Positions 1 through 6,040 of a DNA stretch of 39,329 nucleotides are shown here, one piece after another. This DNA is from Pseudomonadota bacterium (GTDB lineage Bacteria; Pseudomonadota; Gammaproteobacteria; Xanthomonadales; Xanthomonadaceae). How positions within the stretch are numbered: the stretch's first letter is position 1; every line of letters begins with the position of its first letter. A program made the position numbers and the translations under genes. The stretch spans positions 1 to 39,329 of the forward strand of contig JAFEBV010000033.1 in assembly GCA_018242485.1 (NCBI GenBank), given 5' to 3'. The notes beneath the pieces are model-generated. The model saw only the letters and a list, made by a program, of their open reading frames with translations, was not told the origin of the DNA and made no database searches.

Positions 1-125
1 ACGCCAGCGACCGACCTCGCCACGCTTGACTTCATCGAGCTCACGGGTCTTCTCGGTGAACCCGGTCGCGCTAAGTCGCCGCGTGCTGCACAGGATGTGC
101 GCATAGTGGTTGCGCGTATCCCCGG
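1..125. repeat. Terminal direct repeat, left copy (circular contig overlap)
   Basis: The first 125 bases are identical, base for base, to the last 125 bases (39205-39329). A relaxase reading frame continues in frame from position 1 to position 39204 when one copy is removed. This is what a circular molecule looks like when it is written out linearly with an assembly overlap. The closed circle would be 39,204 bp. Confidence 0.95.
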
Positions 126-519
126 CCCGACTGGGCCGGTGAATCGCCACGTCCGCGATGCAGCCGTGGCGGGCGACGATCTCGTGGGCGAACCGAAGCG
201 CCACCTCCAGCCGACCGGCGGCATCGAGCTCGCTAGGCAAGGCGACCTCGAACTCCCGCGCCACCGTCGAGTTGATCCGCCGTTCGCTGTGCTCGGCCGC
301 ATTCCAGACCGCCGCCCGATCCGACGCCCACGCCGGGGCCGCTTCGGGCAGCACCAGGTGCGAGAACTCGAGGTCGCGCTTGCGCTTGCGCATGTAATCG
401 TGGATCAAGCCCGTGCGCGCGTCCACGATTCGGCAGCCAGATCGATAAGCCGCAGCCTCTGTCGCCGAGCGACCGACCGAACGTGAGACTGTCCTCACGC
501 TTAGATGGTAGATAGCCAT
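1..519 (-). CDS. mobA: MobA/MobL-family relaxase, N-terminal part (gene spans the circle join)
   Basis: Read leftward from the ATG at 519-517, this frame is open to position 1 (173 codons) and continues at 39204 for 60 more codons, giving 233 residues. The start MAIYHLSVRTVSRS, the Tyr at residue 25 in the SATEAAAY context, and a later VDHRSLAAQGIERLP motif are typical of IncQ-type MobA/MobL relaxases, which cut one strand at oriT and carry it into the recipient. Tyr25 matches the catalytic Tyr25 of RSF1010 MobA. The metal-binding motif, normally of the form N-x-H-x-H, reads RNHYAHIL here, so the first His of the pair is Tyr. The protein is only relaxase-domain size and lacks the primase part of RSF1010 MobA. 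It lies about 100 bp downstream of a second relaxase gene. The family call is sure; activity is uncertain. Confidence 0.9.
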   Translation of the reverse strand, partial: MAIYHLSVRTVSRSVGRSATEAAAYRSGCRIVDARTGLIHDYMRKRKRDLEFSHLVLPEAAPAWASDRAAVWNAAEHSERRINSTVAREFEVALPSELDAAGRLEVALRFAHEIVARHGCIADVAIHRPSRAGDTRNHYAHILCSTRRLSATGFTEKTRELDEVKRGEVGRWR

Positions 520-618
520 GCGTGCTCAGAAACTCCTGCCGTGAATGCCAATGCGTGATCCGCCCACCGCTGGTGAACCTTGGTCCATCTCGAACCTAGC
601 AGGTGAGATTACTTGAAC

Positions 619-1635
619 TTACTTACTGCGCCCTTGCTCAAGCTCGCTCTTGGCAAGCCTGCCCTGCACCGCTGCTACCAGCTCGTCACGCTGAGTCACC
701 ACAGAAGTCGGGAATGACTCAGCGAAAAAGCGAACACGAATTGCCATGTCGGCGTCGCCCTGCCCGTCCAGAACGCGGGCGAGCGTGCTCCATGCGAGCT
801 TAGTCTTGCGTAACCGCTCCTGCGCCGCCCGCCGCCACGGCTCGCCCTGCCCCGGTGTGGTGTCACCTTGACGCACGGTCTTAATCGCTTGTTCAATCTT
901 CCACTTGGACACGCGCGACCCCTGCCTCTTGTCCATGTGCCGGATCGCCTGCTTCGTGCCTTTCTGACCCTGCCCTCGCGCCCGCCTCGGGGTCGCTTCG
1001 GCATCGACGCCCTGGGCACGCATGTGTTCTGCAAACCCCTCGCGCCACGCCTGTAGGTCGCCCTTGCGAGGGTCAAGCCGCTGGCCCTGATAGCCAAGCG
1101 CCTTGACGGTCAAGTGCGCATGCGGGTGATCCGTGTCGGCATGGTGCACCAGCAGGAAGTCGTGCTTGCCTCCAAACTCGGCGTGTGCAAACGACCGCGT
1201 TGCCCGCTCAACGGCCTTGCGATCGGTCCCTGATGGCATCGATAAAACCAGGTTGATCGTGTCGCGGGTGTCCTTTCTCTCCCCTGCCCCTCGCCCACTC
1301 CACCAGTCCACCACCATGTCCTTCACCCCATCCCGGCCGATGACAACGGTTCCATCCTCCCGCTCCCCTTCCAGCTTTCCATTTCGAGTCACATAGCTCA
1401 GGTGTTCCCGCAGATGCCGCTGGCCACGCGCGGAACCCGACACCTTGACCATAACCTCCGGCTTGCGCGTAACGACGCGCCGCAGCTTTGCCAAGGTTGT
1501 TTCCCGCCCGCTCGTCTGCTGTCCGCGACCAACGGACGCTCCAAGAACAGCCCTGCCCTTCTTGGCCCGCCGTCCGCGAACAGCCGTCTGAAAGATGAAG
1601 CCAGCTTCGTCCAGCCAATCAAGATCATGACTCAT
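619..1635 (-). CDS. Relaxase/mobilization nuclease, MOBP type
   Basis: About 338 residues from the ATG at 1635; a start at 1650 is also possible. The protein nicks oriT and stays bound to the 5' end of the transferred strand. Evidence is the intact three-histidine motif HHADTDHPHAHL around residues 166-177, upstream sequence LREHLSYVTRNGK that could hold the catalytic Tyr, and a basic C-terminal half, all as in VirD2/TraI-like MOBP relaxases. The gene overlaps the 3' end of mobC by 11 nt, and an RP4-like nick sequence lies just upstream of mobC, so mobC, relaxase and oriT form one unit. Of the two relaxases on the plasmid, this one has the intact metal motif and is the likelier partner of the VirB/VirD4 system. 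There is no primase or helicase domain. Confidence 0.88.
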   Translation of the reverse strand: MSHDLDWLDEAGFIFQTAVRGRRAKKGRAVLGASVGRGQQTSGRETTLAKLRRVVTRKPEVMVKVSGSARGQRHLREHLSYVTRNGKLEGEREDGTVVIGRDGVKDMVVDWWSGRGAGERKDTRDTINLVLSMPSGTDRKAVERATRSFAHAEFGGKHDFLLVHHADTDHPHAHLTVKALGYQGQRLDPRKGDLQAWREGFAEHMRAQGVDAEATPRRARGQGQKGTKQAIRHMDKRQGSRVSKWKIEQAIKTVRQGDTTPGQGEPWRRAAQERLRKTKLAWSTLARVLDGQGDADMAIRVRFFAESFPTSVVTQRDELVAAVQGRLAKSELEQGRSK

Positions 1636-2152
1636 CGACGCCCTGCCCAAACCGTCCTAACGCCCGATCTCGAACTGCCATGACTTGATAGGCCGCATCG
1701 CGTACGGCCGCACGCAGTTCCTCCACACGAACCTCCGAGGCATCACCACGACCAGAACGGTGGATGTGGTGTACCAGCGTATTCAGATTCCGCCCGACTC
1801 GCGCTAGCTGCTCTGTCGTCGAACGCAACGTATCCAGCTCCTTGTCGTTGAAGGGCAGGCACCGCCCTAACGTGGCTCCAACAAGGGTGACGATCCAGCT
1901 CGGAAGCGACCGTTTTTCGCTCGCCGCCAAGGCTTCTACCTCGTCAAAAAGACTGGCAGGAAGTCGTACGTCGACCTTCCTCTTGCGGCCACGCTTGGCC
2001 GGGTCCACCGGACTAACCGGGGCGGGGTTGACCTCCAAGACCTTTTCTACCATCTGGCGCATCAGCTTTGACGGGGTGCTGCCCCGAGATTTCGCCAAAG
2101 CCTTGAAGCCTTGAGAGTGCTCGTCCGCGATGAGGAATTTCATGGTCGCCAT
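1625..2152 (-). CDS. mobC: Plasmid mobilization relaxosome protein MobC/TraJ-like
   Basis: About 175 residues from MATMKFLIADEHSQG; the ATG at 2143 is an alternative, and neither has a strong ribosome-binding site. MobC-type proteins bind oriT, help open it and position the relaxase. The central stretch RKVDVRLPASLFDEVEALA resembles a ribbon-helix-helix DNA-binding unit, and LRSTTEQLARVGRNLNTLV matches the MobC signature of 'L..IG.NLNQ' form. It is directly upstream of and overlapping the MOBP relaxase and immediately downstream of the probable nick site. The N-terminal 45 residues, with KLMRQMVEKVL, may form a helical extension. The family assignment rests on motif and neighbourhood. Confidence 0.8.
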   Translation of the reverse strand: MATMKFLIADEHSQGFKALAKSRGSTPSKLMRQMVEKVLEVNPAPVSPVDPAKRGRKRKVDVRLPASLFDEVEALAASEKRSLPSWIVTLVGATLGRCLPFNDKELDTLRSTTEQLARVGRNLNTLVHHIHRSGRGDASEVRVEELRAAVRDAAYQVMAVRDRALGRFGQGVDES

Positions 2153-2190
2153 AGAATAGAGCATAACGGACCATAAATACCGGCACAATC

Positions 2191-2202
2191 CCTATCCTGC
2201 AC
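2191..2202 (+). promoter_or_regulatory. oriT: Candidate oriT nick site (RP4/MOBP-like)
   Basis: The plus strand reads CCTATCCTGCAC here. It contains TATCCTGC (2193-2200), which matches the YATCCTG|Y nick consensus of IncP-type MOBP relaxases; cleavage would fall between 2199 and 2200. It is 40 bp upstream of the mobC start, as expected for a MOBP relaxosome. The long inverted repeat beside the RP4 nick was not recognised here, so the assignment is by core sequence and position only. Confidence 0.55.
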
Positions 2203-2223
2203 TAGCTCATTCGCTTCGCTCCG

Positions 2224-2241
2224 ATTTCAGCGTGCTGAAAT
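2224..2241. promoter_or_regulatory. Palindrome, copy 1 (candidate KorB/ParB or relaxosome site)
   Basis: ATTTCAGC-GT-GCTGAAAT has perfect 8-bp arms around a 2-bp centre. The same palindrome recurs in opposite orientation at 2386-2405 and I found no other copy in the window. Its TTTCAGC...GCTGAAA form resembles KorB operators (TTTAGC.GCTAAA) and, more loosely, parS sites. The plasmid encodes a KorB-like ParB about 800 bp away, so a partition or repression site is a reasonable guess; a MobC site is the main alternative. Confidence 0.5.
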
Positions 2242-2385
2242 TTCACGTCCTTCCGGGACGCCAAAATGCGAGGCGTAACGCAGGGTCGAGCTCAATCGCC
2301 AAGACCGCAACGGTCATCTTTGCCGGGAGGGGGATGGGTGCGATTGCGGGGTAGGCAGCCAGTCAGGCGGCCAACGAATCAGCGA

Positions 2386-2405
2386 AATTTCAGCACGCTG
2401 AAATT
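2386..2405. promoter_or_regulatory. Palindrome, copy 2 (inverted relative to copy 1)
   Basis: AATTTCAGC-AC-GCTGAAATT has 9-bp perfect arms. Its reverse complement matches copy 1 at 2224-2241 and a few bases beyond (both continue GAAATTTC), so a stretch longer than the palindrome is conserved. The two copies are about 160 bp apart and flank a GC-rich stretch in the oriT/partition spacer. Confidence 0.5.
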
Positions 2406-2723
2406 CATACGGGCCAAGACCGTGCTATTTCGTCCGACCCGTTCGCCCACCGCGAGCGCACCGACGGGGTGTTTGAGGCACCCCTTTGGCGCGCTCCCCG
2501 TGGACGACGGGCGGCGGTTCCCTTCGGGAATCCGCCCACGGCCGATCCCTGTGCCCAAGCACCTGCGCGGCATCCGTGCCACCAGGCCGCCATCCAGGCG
2601 GCCACTCGCCGTCTCCAGCGGCTCGCCGACCTACTCGGTCGGTTCTGTCATCATGCAAATGTGCAGTTGTGATATATCAGAGCGTAGAATATGACGCTCA
2701 GAAATTAGCCGCCTGTTGTTACC

Positions 2724-3044
2724 ATGAAGCGCTCAAAAAAGGCCATTGCGCTTCGGATGCACCTGATCACAAAGACGGATCTCGACCTCTTGGTTGACCA
2801 CACCGCGATCGAGCGGGTTCACGTGACCGTATCCGATACGGGCCGATGGTTTGCTGTGTTCCACGTGAAGAAGGTCTCCGGGAAAGTGGAGGCCTATCGG
2901 ATCGTGACTCAGCGGCACGAGCCCAGGGAGTGGGCGAATCCGAAGATACTTTTTCAGTTCCTGTTGCGCGAATACAACGTCGCGTCAGGGACGTTCTTAA
3001 CCACGCCCATGCCTGCCTCAGACAGTGGAATTGATCGCAGTTAG
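2724..3044 (+). CDS. Small plasmid protein, possibly partition-associated (ParC-like)
   Basis: A 106-residue protein, start MKRSKKAIALRMHL. I do not recognise it with certainty. The middle has the pattern 'hydrophobic strand - DTGRWFAVF - strand - RIVTQRHEPREW - helix LFQFLLREY', resembling small plasmid proteins annotated as ParC-type partition-associated. The protein encoded at 20186-20488, just upstream of virB2, has the same layout (DDAGWMLKV, LVHHSRKKEIRYY, LDRLLSSI), so the two may be distant relatives. The gene is convergent with parB and the 3' ends overlap by 27 nt. No strong ribosome-binding site is seen; a short inverted repeat lies 25-44 bp upstream. Confidence 0.6.
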   Translation: MKRSKKAIALRMHLITKTDLDLLVDHTAIERVHVTVSDTGRWFAVFHVKKVSGKVEAYRIVTQRHEPREWANPKILFQFLLREYNVASGTFLTTPMPASDSGIDRS

Positions 3045-3977
3045 ACGCAACTCCTCAAGGGGGGCGAACAACTCCATCCCCCCTTCGTTGACCAGCAAGA
3101 CAAGCGGCGTGCGGGAACCGCCATCCGGTTTCTTTTGTTCGGTGTAGATCACTGCCCACGCTTGGCCTTGATAGGAGGCCAACATCCGGACGGGCAGGGC
3201 ATGCGCGCTTCGAGCCGTCGGCGAGGTGGTTTCATCCGCATCCCCAAGATCTGCGCCGCCCATAGGCTTCTCAAGTGCCTTGGCATGCATCTTGGTCGCC
3301 TGCTTGAGCAACTCGGGCGCAGCGCTGCCTTTCGCGGCCAGCCGCTCTGCCAGCGCCGATACGCTATAGCGAGTGATGGGTTCGCCGCCTCGCAGCATCC
3401 GCTCCGCAGCCGCAGGCTCGGACTTCCAGAGCTTGTGCAAATGCCCCAAGGCCGTCACATCGGCGGCCAACCCCTCAGCTAGAGCCACCTGAAAGACCTC
3501 GGGCATCTTGGCGATCGTCGCGTAGGCGCTGATCCAGGCGTTGGATTTACCCAGTTTTTCGGCCAAGACCCCTTTCGGGGTGCCCGCTTCGACCTGTGCC
3601 GCGATCCAACGATAGATTTCAGCCGGCGTCAGATCCTCGCGCTGGATGTTTTCCACCATCTGCGCGAAGCCATCGAGGTCGTCGCGAACGACCACCGGGA
3701 TATCCTCAAGACCCGCCTGTTTGGCCGCTCGCCACCGCCGCTCACCGGAGACAATGAGATAGCCCCCGCCGGGCTGTTGCCTGACCACGATGGGCTGGAT
3801 GACACCGTGTGCAGTGATCGAGGCAGCCAGTTCGGACAAGGCCTGGCCGTTGAATTTCCTGCGGGGCTGCTCGGGATCAGGATCGATGTGGTTCAGCGCG
3901 ACGCGCTTGATGCCACCCGATGAAACATGATCGAGGCCGGCCGTGAGTGCATCCAGCCCGGAAAGATCAAGCGCCAT
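3018..3977 (-). CDS. parB: ParB/KorB-family partition and repressor protein
   Basis: A 319-residue DNA-binding protein that marks the plasmid for ParA and probably represses backbone promoters. The N-terminal ParB/Spo0J domain (about residues 25-120) has the PRRKF box, IVVRQQPGGGYLIVSGERRWRAA and ENIQREDLTPAE, the usual nucleotide-binding and clamp motifs. A helix-turn-helix follows (KLGKSNAWISAYATIAKMPE), with KorB-like sequence to about residue 200. The C-terminal 60 residues (ASYQGQAWAVIY...GGMELFAPLEELRL) look like the SH3-like dimer domain of KorB. The ATG overlaps the end of parA by 11 nt, so the two are one operon. It could bind the twin palindromes at 2224 and 2386. Confidence 0.92.
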   Translation of the reverse strand: MALDLSGLDALTAGLDHVSSGGIKRVALNHIDPDPEQPRRKFNGQALSELAASITAHGVIQPIVVRQQPGGGYLIVSGERRWRAAKQAGLEDIPVVVRDDLDGFAQMVENIQREDLTPAEIYRWIAAQVEAGTPKGVLAEKLGKSNAWISAYATIAKMPEVFQVALAEGLAADVTALGHLHKLWKSEPAAAERMLRGGEPITRYSVSALAERLAAKGSAAPELLKQATKMHAKALEKPMGGADLGDADETTSPTARSAHALPVRMLASYQGQAWAVIYTEQKKPDGGSRTPLVLLVNEGGMELFAPLEELRLTAINSTV

Positions 3978-4731
3978 GCGACACCCCCATGCGATTCAGG
4001 ATGAGATCCAAAGCCTGCCGGATTTCCTTGCCAGCTTCCTTGGCCGCCGTCTTGCCGATCTTCCACACTGGCAGCCGCTCCGCAGCTGCTTCACCGATCG
4101 AGCTGCGCAACGCAATCGCGGCAGGCAGTACGAACTTGGGGTAACCGGCCAGCAAGTCCGTCAGTCCGCGACGCTGGGCGGGGGAGTGGGTGTTGAAACG
4201 GCTCGGGAGCATCCCGAGGAAATCGAGTTTCGCGTTGTACTTCGATTTAATGCCAGTGACGGTCTGCAGGAGTGACTTGATGCCGTCCAACGCATATTGA
4301 TCGAGGTCAATGGGCGCGACCGCCGCGTCGGCGAAAATAAGCGCCGCCTGCGTGCGCAGCCCTGGTACGGGAGGGGTGTCTATCAGGCATAGGTCGTAGG
4401 AACCAGGTGCGCTCGCCATGTTTTTCAGGAAGGCATTGATGACCTGCACCGGAGCCCGATCGATTTCGACGAGCTTTGCTCCTCCCTCGAGCAGATCGAT
4501 GTGGGGTTCCATCGCCGTCACTGGCCAGGCAATCGGCGCTTCACCAAACAACATCTGCGATTGGAGCTGGGGCAGGGCATAGGTCTGGAGGCTCGAACTG
4601 GCATTTCTCTGGCTATCGAGGTCGACGACAAGCACCCGCAGCCCCTGTTCGGCCGCGTGGTGAGCCAGATGTACCACCAGGGTGGTCTTGCCAACCCCAC
4701 CTTTCTGGTTCGCAACGGTCAAGGTCTTCAT
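3967..4731 (-). CDS. parA: ParA-family partition ATPase (IncC-like)
   Basis: A 254-residue P-loop ATPase that moves plasmid copies over the nucleoid together with ParB. The start MKTLTVANQKGGVGKTT gives the deviant Walker A motif KGGVGKTT at residues 10-17; VLVVDLDSQRNAS is the A' motif and DLCLIDTPPVPGLRT the Walker B region. The protein lacks the N-terminal DNA-binding extension of the larger ParA/SopA group, so it is the small type. The ATG overlaps the preceding stop (ATGA), and its own stop overlaps parB. The operon order is unknown gene, ribbon-helix-helix protein, parA, parB. Confidence 0.94.
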   Translation of the reverse strand: MKTLTVANQKGGVGKTTLVVHLAHHAAEQGLRVLVVDLDSQRNASSSLQTYALPQLQSQMLFGEAPIAWPVTAMEPHIDLLEGGAKLVEIDRAPVQVINAFLKNMASAPGSYDLCLIDTPPVPGLRTQAALIFADAAVAPIDLDQYALDGIKSLLQTVTGIKSKYNAKLDFLGMLPSRFNTHSPAQRRGLTDLLAGYPKFVLPAAIALRSSIGEAAAERLPVWKIGKTAAKEAGKEIRQALDLILNRMGVSHGA

Positions 4732-4910
4732 TGCGTGTCGAGCTCCTTGTGCCCATGCTCCTTCAGCCAGAGATTGACCGCCTCGCTCAAGAAGCTCTGC
4801 CACGACCTTTCCTCGCGCACGAGCAGCATTTTTAGGCGTTTGAAGTCCCGTTGGGACATGCGCAGCACGGCACGGCGCTCACTGTTGGCTTCCGAGCGAT
4901 CGGGGCTCAT
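4728..4910 (-). CDS. Small ribbon-helix-helix-like protein in the par operon
   Basis: A 60-residue protein starting MSPDRSEANSERRAVLRM. The pattern RAVLRMSQRDFKRLKMLLVREERSWQSFLSEAVNLWL is strand-helix-helix with an Arg-rich strand, as in ribbon-helix-helix repressors of the Arc/CopG type. It is linked to its neighbours by ATGA overlaps on both sides (start in the stop of the upstream gene, stop in the parA start). Its likely role is autoregulation of the par operon or centromere binding, as ParG-type proteins do; this is inference from fold and place. Confidence 0.75.
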   Translation of the reverse strand: MSPDRSEANSERRAVLRMSQRDFKRLKMLLVREERSWQSFLSEAVNLWLKEHGHKELDTQ

Positions 4911-5194
4911 GGCGCACCGTCCTGGTTGACGATCATCGTCGCCGAGTGAGGCCATTCACCGGTGGCTTCGTAGATCGAACGGAAGGCGATTTGCTCTGCG
5001 TCGTACCAAGCAACAATCGCATCGGCCGCCGGCGTTACGTCATCGGCCGATTCAGGCAGTTCGGCGGCATCGAACGTGGCCTGCTGAGACAGCATGGGAT
5101 TGAATCCACGCCTGTCCAACTCATCAAGCGCCGCACGACAGGCGGTGCGAATTTGCTCATTCGTTCCAGGGCAGTACCAGAGCCAAAGCATCAT
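4907..5194 (-). CDS. Hypothetical acidic protein, first gene of the par operon
   Basis: About 95 residues from MMLWLWYCPGTNEQIRT, chosen because GAGAA sits 8 nt upstream of this ATG. I do not recognise the family. The sequence is acidic, with a helix-rich N-terminus (IRTACRAALDELDRRGF) and a Trp/Tyr-rich C-terminal half. Its stop overlaps the next start (ATGA), so it is co-translated with the ribbon-helix-helix protein, parA and parB. A role in partition or its control is a guess from position. Confidence 0.7.
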   Translation of the reverse strand: MMLWLWYCPGTNEQIRTACRAALDELDRRGFNPMLSQQATFDAAELPESADDVTPAADAIVAWYDAEQIAFRSIYEATGEWPHSATMIVNQDGAP

Positions 5195-5219
5195 CGGATT
5201 CTCATCTGGTGGTCCACAG

Positions 5220-5247
5220 ACCATAGCACAGTCGCACAAAAACACAA
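5220..5247 (-). promoter_or_regulatory. Candidate promoter of the par operon
   Basis: On the minus strand a TTGTGT -35 box (5247-5242) is 16 bp from a TATGGT -10 box (5225-5220). The -10 is preceded by TGC, giving an extended -10. The start codon of the first par gene is 25 bp downstream. TTGTG recurs several times across this stretch and may reflect a repressor site. Confidence 0.45.
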
Positions 5248-5380
5248 CAGCACAAACGCACTGATTACGTTCTGCTGACTTTAGGCCATGTCTGCGCTAG
5301 AAGAAGTAATCTGTCGGTTTGCACACAAACCCGGCTGAGCGGTCGGGGCGCCGAAGGCGACCCGAGCGCGATTTGTCCGG

Positions 5381-5431
5381 GTCTTAGCGGGCAGGGTGGA
5401 CGGATTCAATGTCCGCCCCGCCCGCTTAGAC
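5381..5431. other. Long stem-loop near the origin
   Basis: The left arm 5381-5401 begins GTCTTAGCGGGC and the right arm 5411-5431 ends GCCCGCTTAGAC. The 21-nt arms pair with about three mismatches around a 9-nt loop. There is no T tract, so it is not a standard terminator. It may be part of an RNA or a replication structure. Confidence 0.6.
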
Positions 5432-5480
5432 CGACAACGCGAAATCTGTCCGCTCGCTGTTGGGAGCGTTTAGGACGGAT

Positions 5481-5504
5481 GTCGGCTGGAAGCCGACTCC
5501 TTTT
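5481..5504 (+). terminator. Terminator-like hairpin
   Basis: GTCGGCT-GGA-AGCCGAC (5481-5497) is a perfect 7-bp stem followed by TCCTTTT. The orientation would end a rightward transcript, but no plus-strand gene is seen upstream, so it might close a small RNA from the hairpin-rich stretch before it. Confidence 0.45.
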
Positions 5505-5670
5505 GCTTAGAGCGCGGGCAGGACGCCCGCGCAAAGGCGGCCCGCGCAGCGGGACGGGCGACTACATGGATGTAGGAGGGTAGGCGGGTCCCATCGAGCC
5601 AATTTTGGGCGAATCGCCGATAGGGATAGAAAGGCTAAGGAAAAAGCTTAGGGAGAATGTGCAAGAGCCA

Positions 5671-6040
5671 GGCATAGCGCTGGATACGGCAATTCTGACG
5701 CGACCGCTATGCCCCCTCCAGCGCGACCGCTATGCCCCCTCCAGCGCGACCGCTATGCCCCAGCGCGACCGCTATGCCCCCTCCAGCGCGACCGCTATGC
5801 CCCGCCGCGCGACCGCTATGCCCCGCGCACAGCCAGCGGCAGCGCCCCTTGTGGGGATAACTAGGTCCGACTTGTGGATAACCAAGCGCGACCGCTATGC
5901 CCCTTAGACTCGCTAAGTGCTTGATCGCCAACCGGTCAACACCAGCGCGACCGCTATGCCCCGCGACCGCTATGCCCCCACGAAGGACATATCCCATCGA
6001 ACGCGACCGCTATGCCCCTGGGGGGGGCACAGCGGTCGCG
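5671..6040. other. oriV: Vegetative replication origin with iteron array
   Basis: Ten direct copies of the 15-bp core CGACCGCTATGCCCC begin at 5701, 5724, 5747, 5766, 5789, 5810, 5889, 5948, 5964 and 6004. Most are preceded by GCG and several by CCAGCG, so the full unit is about 23 bp in the left cluster. One inverted copy with a single mismatch is at 6024-6038, and an inverted half copy GGCATAGCG at 5671-5679. A perfect DnaA box lies at 5873-5881. The array sits at the 3' end of the TrfA-like rep gene. Iterons bound by the initiator start replication and limit copy number by pairing origins. Confidence 0.92.
5873..5881 (-). promoter_or_regulatory. DnaA box in the origin
   Basis: The plus strand reads TGTGGATAA, the reverse complement of the perfect DnaA box TTATCCACA. 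It lies in the gap between the left cluster of six iterons and the remaining copies. A related, imperfect TTGTGGGGATAA occurs at 5849-5860. Confidence 0.75.

Larger units (their letters stand above)
2153..2723. other. Non-coding mobilization/partition spacer (probable oriT region)
   Basis: This 570-bp stretch separates the leftward mobC from the rightward small gene at 2724. I see no convincing gene in it. It holds an RP4-like nick sequence at 2193-2200, two copies of a 16-20 bp palindrome (2224-2241 and 2386-2405), a GC-rich stem-loop area at about 2465-2555 (GGGGTG/CACCCC arms, and GGCGG-TTCCC pairing with GGGAA-TCCGCC), and a short inverted repeat GAGCGT/ACGCTC at 2680-2699 upstream of the gene at 2724. 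Position next to mobC and this density of structure fit an origin of transfer with nearby regulatory sites. Confidence 0.65.
5248..5670. other. Non-coding, hairpin-rich stretch between par promoter and iterons
   Basis: I see no protein gene here. The stretch holds a long imperfect stem-loop (5381-5431), a terminator-like hairpin (5481-5504), a GCGCGGGC/GCCCGCGC pair at about 5512-5531 and CTACAT/ATGTAG at 5562-5575. Several elements share GTCCG or TTAG words. It could hold a small RNA or a structural part of the origin; nothing in the sequence decides between these. Confidence 0.5.

Noticed and set aside
97..486. Plus-strand open frames over the start of the window
   Set aside because: They lie antisense to the MobA/MobL-type relaxase, which has clear family motifs on the minus strand; the plus-strand peptides have no recognisable pattern.
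5605..5907. Open frame running through the iterons
   Set aside because: It is created by repeated iteron sequence, gives a repetitive Arg/Pro-rich peptide and has no ribosome-binding site.
5701..6018. Possible CRISPR array
   Set aside because: The repeats are regular in sequence but their spacing varies from 16 to 79 bp, the intervening DNA is not of spacer size, and they adjoin a TrfA-type rep gene and a DnaA box. They are iterons.
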